DNA from: Candidatus Melainabacteria bacterium
Lineage (GTDB): Bacteria > Cyanobacteriota > Vampirovibrionia > Obscuribacterales > Obscuribacteraceae
Assembly (NCBI GenBank): GCA_016716405.1
Contig: JADJWK010000001.1
Location: 2,666,001 to 2,730,000, forward strand
DNA length: 64,000 bases
Direction of reading: 5' to 3'
Shown: one piece after another, positions 1-10,086 of the stretch
Layout of the letters: every line of letters begins with the position of its first letter
How positions within the stretch are numbered: the stretch's first letter is position 1
The notes under the pieces: model-generated
The model's database searches: none
Told to the model about the DNA's origin: nothing
What the model saw: only the letters and a program-made list of their open reading frames with translations
Made by a program: the position numbers and the translations under genes

Positions 1-28
1 ATACTGGAAGGACGCTTTCAAGAGTATT

Positions 29-808
29 TCAGTCGCTATTCTTCATCTCGCTGACTTCCTGGATATCGACACCATCGGTGTCTTTGACCTCCAGGAGGAT
101 GGCGTCGCCGGAGGCGGATTTGTCCTGGGTGAGAAGCTTGCCCGGGTCCTCTTCGGCCTTGCCAAGGTCGCCTTTGAGGGCGAGGAGCTCCATCTCGATA
201 TCGGCCTGACCCTCGAAGCTGCGGAACTTGTCCTCCAGGGAGTCTTTGCTGATTTCGGCAAGAGCCTGGGCGCGGGCTTCTTTCTCGGCGACCTTGCTCT
301 CCATGCGCTCCATGACCGATAGAGCTCCGGTGGAGCTGGTCTTGGAAAGGATCTCGTTGGCCTTGGTGGTAGCCTGGGCGGCTTTGTCCCGGGCTATGAG
401 GACCTGCTTCTTCGTATAGGCTTTCTGGACTTCGTTCTCGAGCTCGGTGAGCCGCTGCCTGAGACCGGCGGTCACTTCTTTCTGGGTCTTGAGCTGGACC
501 TCCAGATCCTGAGCGGCCTGGGCATATTGCTGCTTGCGCTGGAGAGCCTGGCGGGCGAGCTCGTCATTGTTCTGCTGGACTGCCATGGCTGCCCGGTTCT
601 GCCAGGTTGCCGCCTGGTCCTTGTTCTTCTGGAGCTGCTGCTCGAGTTGCTTCTCGGTGGCGATTGCCTGGGCGACGGCCTGGCGGACCTGGATGAGATT
701 GGACTGGAGGTCCTGATACGTTTGTTCGAGCATCATCTGGGGATCTTCGACCTTACCCAGCAAGGCGTTGACCATAGCCTTGAACACCGTTGCGATGCGC
801 TGGAACAT
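29..808 (-). CDS. pspA: PspA/IM30 (Vipp1) family membrane-remodelling protein
   Basis: A 259-residue, almost wholly alpha-helical coiled-coil protein, the usual length for PspA/Vipp1. The N-terminus (MFQRIATVFKAMVNALLGKV) matches the amphipathic membrane-binding helix of the family, followed by long Gln/Ala/Glu-rich coiled coils at about residues 25-220 and a short acidic tail (about 225-259) that could correspond to the Vipp1 C-terminal extension. Known role of the family: ESCRT-III-like polymers that stabilise or remodel the inner membrane under stress. The ATG is preceded on the minus strand by a GAGAGGAG ribosome site about 11 bases upstream. It is divergent from the atp operon, so PspA sits beside the main membrane energy complex. 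PspA versus Vipp1 cannot be settled without a tree. Confidence 0.88.
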   Translation of the reverse strand: MFQRIATVFKAMVNALLGKVEDPQMMLEQTYQDLQSNLIQVRQAVAQAIATEKQLEQQLQKNKDQAATWQNRAAMAVQQNNDELARQALQRKQQYAQAAQDLEVQLKTQKEVTAGLRQRLTELENEVQKAYTKKQVLIARDKAAQATTKANEILSKTSSTGALSVMERMESKVAEKEARAQALAEISKDSLEDKFRSFEGQADIEMELLALKGDLGKAEEDPGKLLTQDKSASGDAILLEVKDTDGVDIQEVSEMKNSD

Positions 809-931
809 TACTCGCTAACTCCTCTCACAATCTCAAATTTCTAATCTAGTCTAGCAAATCACTATCTAGTTATTCCCAAATAGTATCGAATTCAAGTGTA
901 CATTAAATAGGGGCATCCGTTTCAGGATCCC

Positions 932-937
932 TATACT
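932..937 (+). promoter_or_regulatory. candidate -10 element for the atp operon
   Basis: TATACT at 932-937 lies 44 bases before the preferred atpI start in the 173-base gap between divergent pspA and atpI. No convincing -35 box is visible at 15-18 bases upstream, so this is only a candidate for the start of the atp transcript. Confidence 0.25.
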
Positions 938-981
938 ATGGATTTCCGTTTACATTGGCGTTAACAAAAGGTTTAGACGGC

Positions 982-1284
982 ATGACCGAAGAGTCCCGGG
1001 ACAAAGAAGAGCTATCGCCGGCGGCCAGCCCGCCGGGCTGGGTCCTGGCCTCCCAGTGGGGGCTCAATCTCACGGTCCTCACCTGTGTCTTCGGCTATGC
1101 CGGATATTGGGTCGGGGAGCGTCTGGGCAGCATGGCAGCTTCCTTCTTCCTGATGGTGCTGGGCATCATCCTTGGCTTTGCCGCCGGTCTCTACCGGATG
1201 ATCAAGGCTACCGAGAAACTCGGCAAGCCCGGCAAGATAGGTTCGGGGCAGGAAAGCGATAACGGCTCGGCAAGCGGCTCTTGA
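982..1284 (+). CDS. atpI: ATP synthase protein I (AtpI-like assembly factor)
   Basis: A short membrane protein with two hydrophobic segments (about residues 20-43 and 48-70) at the head of the atp operon. The family assists assembly of the c-ring and is usually the first gene of atp operons. The frame is open from a TTG at 955, but I prefer the ATG at 982 (MTEESRDKEEL, 100 residues) because the codons before it look non-coding. The cytoplasmic acidic N-terminus and Gly-rich second helix (LGIILGFAAGLYRM) fit AtpI. Sequence identity in this family is always low, so the call rests on size, topology and position. Confidence 0.75.
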   Translation: MTEESRDKEELSPAASPPGWVLASQWGLNLTVLTCVFGYAGYWVGERLGSMAASFFLMVLGIILGFAAGLYRMIKATEKLGKPGKIGSGQESDNGSASGS

Positions 1285-1355
1285 CAGTCCGGTCCCGGAT
1301 GGTCCATCTGCTATGATTTGCCAGTCGTCATGCCAGATGTAATCGAGTATTCAAA

Positions 1356-2105
1356 ATGTTAGGCAAGCACCTCCTTCTTTCCCAGTTCGTTCCGCCGGAA
1401 GTGGCCGCTCAGCAACTGCCCCTGGGCATGGGCACTGTGGGAGCGATACATATAGATACCCTGGGTGTCTCCTGGGTCTGCATGCTCGGCATACTCGGCT
1501 GGGCGGCGGTGCTCAAGCCCTCCCTGGTTGCCAACGGCCCGGGGGGCTCCAATCAAGCCATCGCCGAGGGGCTCTACGCCTTCGTCACCGACCTGGCCAA
1601 GGGGCAGATCGGTCATGACTACAAGAAGTTCTTACCGCTTATTGCGGGGATTTTTATTTTTGTATTAATAGCCAATTTCTCAGGAATTGGTCCTTGGAAA
1701 GCCTTCGAGTACATTCCGAACTGGTATACCATCGGTCACGGTGAGCCCTGGGAGATTGCTTCTCCCACCACCGATTTCAATGTCACCTTCGGGCTTGCCT
1801 GCATTTCGTTGATCGTTTATCTCGGTGCCGGTTTGATCAAGCATGGCGGTCACTACGCCAAGGAGCTCCTCACAAACCCTGTTGAATGGCTGGATTTGAT
1901 CATCCGCCCGTCGACCCTGGCTCTGCGTTTGATGCTCGTGATCACCGCCGATGAGATCACGCGTATGGTCTTTTTGCTCTTGCTGCCCTGGATTGCGCCG
2001 ACATTCGTCATGGCGTTCGAGGTCTTCATCGCCATAATCCAGGCCTTCGTTTTTGCCCTCCTTACGGGCATTTACATTGGCATGGCCGTGGCCGATCACC
2101 ACTGA
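1356..2105 (+). CDS. atpB: F1Fo ATP synthase subunit a
   Basis: A 249-residue polytopic membrane protein, the stator half-channel of Fo. The essential arginine is present in the LALRLM motif (R191), in the helix that faces the c-ring. Unusually, the usual FGN that follows the RL in most a subunits is replaced (RLMLVITADEITRM), although the ADE part of the motif remains. The N-terminal segment contains a Gly/His-rich stretch rather than a signal peptide. It lies between atpI and atpE in cyanobacterial order. Function is confident from family, length, key residue and context. Confidence 0.95.
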   Translation: MLGKHLLLSQFVPPEVAAQQLPLGMGTVGAIHIDTLGVSWVCMLGILGWAAVLKPSLVANGPGGSNQAIAEGLYAFVTDLAKGQIGHDYKKFLPLIAGIFIFVLIANFSGIGPWKAFEYIPNWYTIGHGEPWEIASPTTDFNVTFGLACISLIVYLGAGLIKHGGHYAKELLTNPVEWLDLIIRPSTLALRLMLVITADEITRMVFLLLLPWIAPTFVMAFEVFIAIIQAFVFALLTGIYIGMAVADHH

Positions 2106-2231
2106 CCCTGCTGATATAATCGAAGGCGCTCTAAATGCGATTTGGCTGGACCTCTCGATTTTGAGAGCTTTAGCTGAGTATTTGCTCACAGTCTCGTTAG
2201 GAATTTAGTAGCAAACAGGAGAAACCAAAAA

Positions 2232-2528
2232 GTGGACCACCAACTCATCGCCCAAGCCGGATCTGTCTCGCCTGAACAGGCCGAAACCCTGATCAAAGCC
2301 TGCTCGCGCATCGGCGCCGGTATCGCCGCCGTCGGCGTGTTCGGCCCCGGAATCGGCATCGGCATCGCTGCTTCCCGCGCTCTCGAAGGCATGGCCCGCC
2401 AGCCCGAGATGGAAGCCAGCCTCCGCAACAACGGCATCATCTTCGCCGCCCTTATGGAAGCTCTCGGCCTTTTCGCCTTCGTCGTGGCTATCCTTCTTTA
2501 CATGTTCCCCCTGGGACTCGGCGGCTAG
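2232..2528 (+). CDS. atpE: F1Fo ATP synthase subunit c
   Basis: A 98-residue two-helix hairpin forming the rotor ring. GTG start with an AGGAGA ribosome site at 2217-2222. The first helix carries the Gly-rich GPGIGIGIAAS packing motif and the ARQPE loop; the second holds the ion-binding carboxylate E76 in FAALMEALGLF. The Gln found in sodium-binding rings after GIG is Ile here, and the residues after E76 are Ala-Leu rather than Ser/Thr, so proton coupling is expected. About 15-20 extra N-terminal residues precede the first helix compared with typical 80-residue c subunits. The 126-base gap before it is the largest in the operon. Confidence 0.95.
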   Translation: MDHQLIAQAGSVSPEQAETLIKACSRIGAGIAAVGVFGPGIGIGIAASRALEGMARQPEMEASLRNNGIIFAALMEALGLFAFVVAILLYMFPLGLGG

Positions 2529-2588
2529 AGAGCTAGCTGTCTGGCTAGAAGCCGGTTGAAACAGCTGTAAAGAAAACACGGGAATTCT

Positions 2589-3065
2589 ATGTTTGAGCTA
2601 AACGCCACTATCGTATTGTTTGTCCTGAGCTTCCTCCTCTTCATCAAGTTGCTCGACAGTCTCTATCTGCAGCCTGTGGGAACGGTGATTGAAGAACGCA
2701 AGAATCGAATCGATACTGACAACTCCGCCGCCCAGGAGCTGGCCCGCCAGTCGGCCCGGGAGGTGGAGAAGTACGAGGAGAAGCTTGTGGCGATCAGAGA
2801 AGAAGCTCAGAAGGTGATCAACGAGGCAGTCACCGCCGCCCAGAGCAAACGCTCCGATTTGCTGGCGTCGGTGGCTGATTCCGGTCGCAAAAAGCTGGAT
2901 AAGGCGAAGCTCGATCTGGAAGCCGAGCACAAATCCCTGGTCAAGTCCCTGGTGGAAGAGGAGATGGCGCTCGTGGGCGACATCGTCGCCAAGCTGGTGG
3001 ACCGGACCGCCTCGGTGTCCCTCGATGCCACGGCTGTGGAGAGACGACTGGAGGAGGCTCGCTGA
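2589..3065 (+). CDS. atpF': F1Fo ATP synthase subunit b' (second b-type stator)
   Basis: A 158-residue protein with one N-terminal membrane helix (about residues 5-28) followed by a long charged helix. It lies directly before a second b-type gene and its stop overlaps that gene's start (TGATG at 3063-3067). Paired b' and b genes form a heterodimeric peripheral stalk in cyanobacteria, plastids and purple bacteria; most other bacteria have a single b. The duplication is one of the two main reasons for the cyanobacterial placement of this genome. Confidence 0.9.
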   Translation: MFELNATIVLFVLSFLLFIKLLDSLYLQPVGTVIEERKNRIDTDNSAAQELARQSAREVEKYEEKLVAIREEAQKVINEAVTAAQSKRSDLLASVADSGRKKLDKAKLDLEAEHKSLVKSLVEEEMALVGDIVAKLVDRTASVSLDATAVERRLEEAR

Positions 3066-3640
3066 TGTTCTTCTATTTTGCCGAGGCGGGGCACCACGCA
3101 GCCAATCTCGCCGACCCGAACTTCTATTTCCAGAGCAACATCATCAACTGGTTGCTTCTGGCTTTCCTCATTTACTGGGGCTGGAGCAAAGCCGTTCCGG
3201 CGGCTCTGGCCAAAAGGGCACGTACCATCGAGGATACTCTTTCAGGCGCCGCCAATGCCAGGGAAGAGGCCCAGAAGCAACTCAATGATCAGATGCGCAA
3301 AATCGAGGATGCTCAGGCGGAAGCCGAGAAAATCATCGACGAGGCCAAGGCTGTGGCCGAGCGCATGAAAGCCGATATCGAAGAGCAGACCAGAAAAGAG
3401 ATTGCTCAGATGGAAGAGAAGTTCGAGGCTGCCATCGCCAGCGAGCGCCACCTGGTCATCACCCAGATGCGCCAGGCGGCAGTCAGGGCGGCTATCGAGC
3501 TCAGCTCGGAATATCTCAAGAGCAATATCACCCAAGACGATCAGAAGCTCCTGCTCTCTCAGTTCATGGAGCAGCTCGATTCGGTCAGCGGCAGCGAAGC
3601 GATCTCGCCGGGAAGCAACCCGGTGGGGTCCATAAGGTAG
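3065..3640 (+). CDS. atpF: F1Fo ATP synthase subunit b
   Basis: A 191-residue peripheral-stalk subunit: a short N-terminal periplasmic stretch, one membrane helix (about residues 25-45, NIINWLLLAFLIYWGW) and a long coiled coil to the C-terminus that would reach delta on top of F1. Longer than b', as is usual for the b member of a b/b' pair. Translationally coupled to b' by a one-base overlap and followed 11 bases later by atpH. Confidence 0.93.
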   Translation: MFFYFAEAGHHAANLADPNFYFQSNIINWLLLAFLIYWGWSKAVPAALAKRARTIEDTLSGAANAREEAQKQLNDQMRKIEDAQAEAEKIIDEAKAVAERMKADIEEQTRKEIAQMEEKFEAAIASERHLVITQMRQAAVRAAIELSSEYLKSNITQDDQKLLLSQFMEQLDSVSGSEAISPGSNPVGSIR

Positions 3641-3651
3641 AGGGAGAAATC

Positions 3652-4215
3652 ATGAATGGCGACCTGGCTCAAGTAGCCTCCCAGTATGCCGAAGCGCTTC
3701 TCGAGCTGGCCGAGGAATCCGGCTCCGGCAGCAACCTCGAGAGGCTCGAGACCATCCATCGCGATCTCAAGGCCATCGCCGAGGTCTGCCACAGCAACCA
3801 CGACCTCTCCCTGGTCCTCAATCATCCTTCTCTTTCCACCCAGGACAAGAAGGATCTCCTGGTCAAGACTTTCGGCGGCGAAGTAGACGAGCTCACCGGC
3901 CGACTCCTCCGTCTCCTGGCCGACCGCCGCCGGCTCGAGGTCCTGCCTGATCTCGAAAAGCCCTTTGCCGAGCTCCTTCGCAAGCGCAAGAATATCGTGT
4001 CGGCTCAGCTCACCTGCTCCCAGAAGCTTTCCGACAAAGAAGTCGCAGATATCAAAGCCCGCCTCTCCGAGCATCTTGGCAAAAAGCTCGAGCTCGATGT
4101 CGAGGTGGACGAGTCCCTGATCGGCGGCCTGGTCTTGAGACTGGGTGACCAGGTCATCGACGGCAGCATCAAGGGACGCCTTTCCATGATCGAAAAGACA
4201 CTACTATCGGTATAA
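3652..4215 (+). CDS. atpH: F1Fo ATP synthase subunit delta (OSCP)
   Basis: A 187-residue OSCP/delta subunit linking the b/b' stalk to the alpha subunits. The N-terminal helical bundle begins with the typical ASQYAEALLELAEE; the C-terminal half has the expected beta-rich region (DVEVDESLIGGLVLRLGDQV) containing the conserved IGG-hydrophobic motif. Normal length for the family. It sits in an ungapped operon between atpF and atpA. Confidence 0.94.
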   Translation: MNGDLAQVASQYAEALLELAEESGSGSNLERLETIHRDLKAIAEVCHSNHDLSLVLNHPSLSTQDKKDLLVKTFGGEVDELTGRLLRLLADRRRLEVLPDLEKPFAELLRKRKNIVSAQLTCSQKLSDKEVADIKARLSEHLGKKLELDVEVDESLIGGLVLRLGDQVIDGSIKGRLSMIEKTLLSV

Positions 4216-4227
4216 GAGGAAAACAAA

Positions 4228-5751
<1,524 letters not shown>

Positions 5752-5766
5752 CGAGAGAGAAGGGCT

Positions 5767-6648
5767 ATGGCAAACCTAAAGGCAATCCGTCAGCGCATCC
5801 GCAGTGTCCAGAACACTCAGAAGATCACCCGGGCCATGCGCCTGGTGGCGGCAGCGAAAGTGCGCAGAGCACAGACAAGGACCCTGGCGGCAAGACCATT
5901 CACCTCTAATGTGGTGAAGCTCCTGCAACAGGTGGTGGAGGAAGTCGCCCCTATCGATCTCCAGGGTCTGCCTCTTCTGCAAGTACGGCCGGTCAAGAAG
6001 GTGGCGCTCATCATCCTCACCTCGGACCGGGGTCTCTGCGGCTCCTACAACACCAACGTCCTGAAGAATTCAGCCCTGCGCATACAGGAGCTCAAGGACG
6101 AAGGCAAGGAAGTAGGAATCATCACGATCGGTCTCAAGGCTGCTTCTTTCTTCAAGCGGATCAAGATCGAGAAATTCAAGACCTATACGCAACTGCCGGC
6201 GGTTCCTACCATCGAGGAAGCCAAACTGATCGCCGAGTTCGCCTGCAATCTCTATAGCGAGCGCCAGGTGGACAGTGTCGAGATCATCGGCACGGACTTC
6301 GTCAACATGATCAAGCAGGATGTGGTGCGTTCGGTCTTCCTCCCGGTCAGGCTGCCGGAAGGCGTGGATCATTTCCCCCATAGCTCCGAGACCCTTTTCG
6401 AGCCGAGTCTTATCGAGCTCATGGAAGAGGAGCTCCTGCCCAAATATGTCGAGAACGTTCTCTACCAGGCTCTGCTCGAGGCTTCCGCCTCCGAGCTGGC
6501 GGCGCGAATGAACGCCATGACCAATGCCACCAACAATGCGAAAGAGTTAATCCAGAATCTCACCCTGGTTTATAACAAGGCTCGTCAGGCCAGCATCACC
6601 CAGGAGCTGCTCGAGATTGTCGGAGGAGCCGAGGCTCTCGAGAAATAA
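5767..6648 (+). CDS. atpG: F1Fo ATP synthase subunit gamma
   Basis: A 293-residue central rotor shaft. N-terminal helix MANLKAIRQRIRSVQNTQKI and C-terminal helix (TNNAKELIQNLTLVYNKARQ) form the conserved coiled coil. I see no obvious long insertion of the kind that gives redox or dark regulation in photosynthetic cyanobacteria, consistent with a non-phototroph, though this needs alignment. Last atp gene here: beta and epsilon must lie elsewhere, as in cyanobacteria. Confidence 0.95.
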   Translation: MANLKAIRQRIRSVQNTQKITRAMRLVAAAKVRRAQTRTLAARPFTSNVVKLLQQVVEEVAPIDLQGLPLLQVRPVKKVALIILTSDRGLCGSYNTNVLKNSALRIQELKDEGKEVGIITIGLKAASFFKRIKIEKFKTYTQLPAVPTIEEAKLIAEFACNLYSERQVDSVEIIGTDFVNMIKQDVVRSVFLPVRLPEGVDHFPHSSETLFEPSLIELMEEELLPKYVENVLYQALLEASASELAARMNAMTNATNNAKELIQNLTLVYNKARQASITQELLEIVGGAEALEK

Positions 6649-6652
6649 GTTA

Positions 6653-6658
6653 TATAAT
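6653..6658 (+). promoter_or_regulatory. candidate -10 box next to the SpoIID-like start
   Basis: A perfect TATAAT lies in the 16-base gap between the atpG stop and the ATG at 6665, with only six bases between box and ATG. If functional it would give a nearly leaderless mRNA. No TTGACA-like -35 is seen at the proper distance, so the match could be chance. Confidence 0.3.
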
Positions 6659-6664
6659 GCCATC

Positions 6665-8488
6665 ATGGTTGATAGCATTCGGGACCGAGCCGCAGTCGAT
6701 TCGCAAAGCCAGCCTGACAGTCTCGAGCTAGCTGCCTGTCTTGCCGCCATCGCGTCCTATCGAGCCTCTCTGGAAGAGTCTGAAAAGTCCTCGTCCGGCA
6801 ACCGGAAGCCGGCGATGAGCGCCTGGAGACGGGCGTCCCTCCTGGAAGGCAGCTCTATCACCGGCAGCGCGGGCTTGAGCGGCAGGAGGCTCTGGCGCGC
6901 GGTCCTGTCGCTGTTTCTGGTCTCGCTACTGCTGGATTTCTGCTTGCAAGAGTCCGTCTCGGCCCAGAGCTATGAGCCTGGTTTCGAGACTCTTGAAGTC
7001 GACGATTCCGGCCCGGCCGACACTGCCAATACGGCCGATAAAAATAATTCTCGCCTCGCCAGCCGGGAGCTGGCATCGGTTCTCGATCTGAGCGGCGGCG
7101 ATCCCGGCGGGCCCCTGCAAGTAATCGGTGATCAGGAGAGCCGGCGCCATCACTTCGCTATCCGGGTCGGTATCGCCCAGGGTATATCCACTGTCAATCT
7201 CGTTTCTTTCGATACCGCCCAAGTGAAAGACGCCCTCACCGGCAACCTGGTGGCGGAGCTGAAGCCAGGCAGCCAGTGGAAAGTCGCTCCGTCCGTGCTT
7301 TTCGGCGGACCCGCCATAGCCCTTCTGCCCCAGCGCAATCTCGACCGTCAGCTCATCGCTACCGGCGACGAGCTCCGAGCCGAGATGAAAGTCGCATTCA
7401 TACCCTCGGCGGTTCCGGGTCTGTCACCGCCAATGGTGCAAGGTCCCGGCTCGGCGCCGCCGGCTGATCGTGCCGCCGGCGCCCAGCCCTGCGCTGCCGT
7501 TCCCCTGCGCGCCGCCGGCAATCCCCTTGCCAACGAGGACAAGAGCCTTCTTCGTCTGGGCAAGATCGCCGGGGGCCTGCTCATCGTCCCCGGCCGCTAC
7601 GCCAGCGGCGATGATCAGTCTATCTTCTCCATCAACGGCCGGGCATATCGCGGAGCTCTCCTGATCACCGCCAACGAGGTCAATAGCAGGCGGGGCCGAT
7701 CTATAGGATCTTTCAATGCAATCAATATAGTGGACCTGGAGGACTATCTCCTTTCGGTCCTGCCTTCCGAGATGCCGGCGTCCTGGCCCCTGGAGGCCCT
7801 CAAAGCCCAGGCCATTGCGGCTCGCTCTTATGTCATGGCCAATCTCGGCAAGTACGAGTCGGAAGGTTATGACGTCCGGGCCACCATCGCCGACCAGGTA
7901 TACAGGGGGGTGGACTGGGAGAAAGAATCAGCCAGCCGGGCGGTTTACGAGACTGCCGGCATCATTCTCAAGCACCGGGGCACCGTGGTGCCGGCCTTTT
8001 TCCACAGCTCCGGGGGCGGTCATACCGAGCTCTCCCAGCATGTCTGGAGCAAGCCCCTGCCCTATCTGAACGCCGTCCGGGATTACGATCATTCCTCCCC
8101 TTACTATCTCTGGGAACGCCGCTTCAACACCGCGGACCTAGAGAAGACCCTGGGCAGCTCGAGAATCGGCTCGATCACCGCCATGTTCCCCATCTGGCGA
8201 AGCCCGTCCCGCCGGGTCAAGCAGACGCTCGTGGTAGGCACCCGGGGCACGACCCTGATTTCGGGCACCGATATGCGCAGGCTCCTCAAGCTTCCCGGAA
8301 CGAATTTTAATATCCTCCCGGACGGCAATTCCTATGTCTTTGCCGGCCAGGGCTTCGGTCACGGTCTCGGCATGTCGCAGTACGGCGCCCGCACCCTTGC
8401 CGAGCATGGTTATAATGCAGGCCAGATCTTGAAGTATTACTATAATGACGTGAGCTTCGGCTACGTTTTCGACGCTCCGGCGCTATAG
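6665..8488 (+). CDS. SpoIID/LytB-domain peptidoglycan protein
   Basis: A 607-residue protein from the ATG at 6665 (the frame stays open back to a TTG at 6617 inside atpG, which I reject). About 75 cytoplasmic residues precede one membrane helix (about 75-98, AVLSLFLVSLLLDFCL), so most of the protein is outside. The C-terminal SpoIID domain (about 300-605) has the typical LEDYLLSVLPSEMP with the conserved Glu, LKAQAIAARSYV and GFGHGLGMSQYGA. In spore formers SpoIID is a lytic transglycosylase; related LytB proteins modify amidase activity. This organism has no visible sporulation genes, so a role in vegetative wall remodelling is likely. No clear ribosome site. Confidence 0.87.
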   Translation: MVDSIRDRAAVDSQSQPDSLELAACLAAIASYRASLEESEKSSSGNRKPAMSAWRRASLLEGSSITGSAGLSGRRLWRAVLSLFLVSLLLDFCLQESVSAQSYEPGFETLEVDDSGPADTANTADKNNSRLASRELASVLDLSGGDPGGPLQVIGDQESRRHHFAIRVGIAQGISTVNLVSFDTAQVKDALTGNLVAELKPGSQWKVAPSVLFGGPAIALLPQRNLDRQLIATGDELRAEMKVAFIPSAVPGLSPPMVQGPGSAPPADRAAGAQPCAAVPLRAAGNPLANEDKSLLRLGKIAGGLLIVPGRYASGDDQSIFSINGRAYRGALLITANEVNSRRGRSIGSFNAINIVDLEDYLLSVLPSEMPASWPLEALKAQAIAARSYVMANLGKYESEGYDVRATIADQVYRGVDWEKESASRAVYETAGIILKHRGTVVPAFFHSSGGGHTELSQHVWSKPLPYLNAVRDYDHSSPYYLWERRFNTADLEKTLGSSRIGSITAMFPIWRSPSRRVKQTLVVGTRGTTLISGTDMRRLLKLPGTNFNILPDGNSYVFAGQGFGHGLGMSQYGARTLAEHGYNAGQILKYYYNDVSFGYVFDAPAL

Positions 8489-8513
8489 TTCTATTTGCTA
8501 GTAAGCTATAGAT

Positions 8514-9812
8514 ATGGACTTCATCATTCAATCTTTCGCCGTCCTTCTCATGCTCGGTATTCTGAGCATTCTCATCGTCGTGCATGAGTGCGGGCATTTC
8601 CTGGTTGCCAGGATGTTCGGCTTCCAGACCCCGATTTTCGGTTTCGGGCTGCCTTTCGGACCTCATATCACCCTCGGCAAAGCCTGGGACACCGAGTTTC
8701 GCATCTATGCCTGTCTTCTCGGGGGCTTCGTCCTCATTCCCGAGCTCGGGGACGAGTCCACCCTCGATCCGGCTATCTACAGCACTGCTGCTCCCGGTAA
8801 GAATGTCGACGGGGCAGAGAGCGGGCCCGAAGAAAGCGATAAAGAAGAAAGCGCCACAGAGCAAAGCGAGCCGCAGAAAAGCGAGCAGCCGGACAATGCA
8901 TTCGGAGTGAAGCTCAAGCCTTTCAAGAAATTCCCGATCTGGCAGAGAGCCCTGGTGGCCGTGGCCGGGGTTACTTTCAATGTGCTTTTCGCTTATCTGA
9001 TAATGCTCTTCATGCTTGTGGCCCTTGGTGATGCTCACCACAAGGTGATGGTCAGAGACACCATCGATCCCACCACTATCGCTTCCCGGGCAGGTATCAA
9101 GGCTGATGACATGATCGTCGGCATCGACGACCTGAAAGTCTCCGGCACCGCCGACACGATTCATTATTTGAAGTCCAATCCCGCCACCGAGATGGTCTTC
9201 CATGTCATTCGCCAGGGCGAGCCGGTGGACATCAAGCTCACCACCAGCTCTCAGGGAACGGTGGGCATGAAGCTGGAGGACGAGGGCACCGAATACAAGA
9301 AGCTCGATGCGAGCCTGCCCGAGCTCCTGGGCATCGCCTGGCAGAAGCTCTACGATCTGACCGGCAATATGGTCTCGGCTCTGGGGCAGCTAGCCCAGGG
9401 ATTCTGGAACAATGTCACCGGGGCCAAGAAAGTCGCCGGCACTCCCAATGTCGGTATAGGCGACGTCCACGGTGTCCTGGCCGTGATCAAGATCGGTGCT
9501 GATATCGCCCGGCAGGACTGGAACCAGCTTTTCATCTTCACCATCCTGATCTCCATGGATCTGGCGATTATCAATCTCATGCCTTATCCGGCTCTCGATG
9601 GCGGCCACCTGGCTTTCATGACCATCGAGCTGATCCGGGGAAGACCCATGGGCGAGCGGGCTCACGGCGAGATCATCAAATGGGGGTTCATCAGCTTGCT
9701 TTTCCTCATGGCCGTGATCATGGTCAACGACATCTCGGCCCTTATGACCGGCAAACTGGATTTGAAGAAAAAGGATCAGATCGAGAAGAAAATCGACAAA
9801 GAGGCGAAATAA
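8514..9812 (+). CDS. rseP: M50 site-2 protease (RseP-like) with PDZ domain
   Basis: A 432-residue intramembrane zinc protease. The HExxH motif is HECGH (H24, E25, H28) in the first helix, and the third ligand lies in NLMPYPALDGGHL (D362), the standard LDG motif. A single PDZ domain lies at about residues 175-260. Between the first helix and the central membrane part is an acidic Ser/Glu/Lys-rich insert (about 90-130) not typical of E. coli RseP. The family cuts membrane-bound anti-sigma factors or signal-peptide remnants. No rpoE-type sigma or anti-sigma is adjacent, so the substrate is unknown. Confidence 0.9.
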   Translation: MDFIIQSFAVLLMLGILSILIVVHECGHFLVARMFGFQTPIFGFGLPFGPHITLGKAWDTEFRIYACLLGGFVLIPELGDESTLDPAIYSTAAPGKNVDGAESGPEESDKEESATEQSEPQKSEQPDNAFGVKLKPFKKFPIWQRALVAVAGVTFNVLFAYLIMLFMLVALGDAHHKVMVRDTIDPTTIASRAGIKADDMIVGIDDLKVSGTADTIHYLKSNPATEMVFHVIRQGEPVDIKLTTSSQGTVGMKLEDEGTEYKKLDASLPELLGIAWQKLYDLTGNMVSALGQLAQGFWNNVTGAKKVAGTPNVGIGDVHGVLAVIKIGADIARQDWNQLFIFTILISMDLAIINLMPYPALDGGHLAFMTIELIRGRPMGERAHGEIIKWGFISLLFLMAVIMVNDISALMTGKLDLKKKDQIEKKIDKEAK

Positions 9813-9814
9813 CC

Positions 9815-10042
9815 ATGCCCAGCTATGATTATCGTTGTTTGAGCTGCCGGGAGACATTCACCGTCGAGCGATCCATGAAAGACAGCCCGGAGACGAGCTG
9901 CCAGCTGTGCGGCAGCGATGATGTGAGCCGGATCTGGAATATGAACATCGCAGCAGGGGCACGAAGCCAGGAGCCTGCCCCATCCAGGGCGCCTGCCCGC
10001 AGCCACGGCGGCTGTTGCGGGGGAGCCAGGCACTGTCATTAG
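9815..10042 (+). CDS. FmdB-family zinc ribbon protein
   Basis: A 75-residue protein from the ATG at 9815, three bases after the M50 protease stop. MPSYDYRCLSCRETFTVERS and a second CxxC (CQLCGSDD) form the zinc ribbon of the FmdB regulatory family, whose molecular role is poorly known. The C-terminal tail is rich in Ala/Pro/Arg and ends GGCCGGARHCH, an extra cluster of Cys and His that could bind metal. The next two genes also encode small Cys-rich proteins, which makes a metal-related role plausible but unproven. Confidence 0.85.
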   Translation: MPSYDYRCLSCRETFTVERSMKDSPETSCQLCGSDDVSRIWNMNIAAGARSQEPAPSRAPARSHGGCCGGARHCH

Positions 10043-10086
10043 AGAAAAGGGGGAACAAATTGGCCACCATCTCGTCAGGCCTGTTT

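Noticed and set aside
2152..2167. Hairpin CTCTC/GAGAG between atpB and atpE
   Set aside because: Only five pairs with a six-base loop and no T-tract; not strong enough to call a terminator or regulator.
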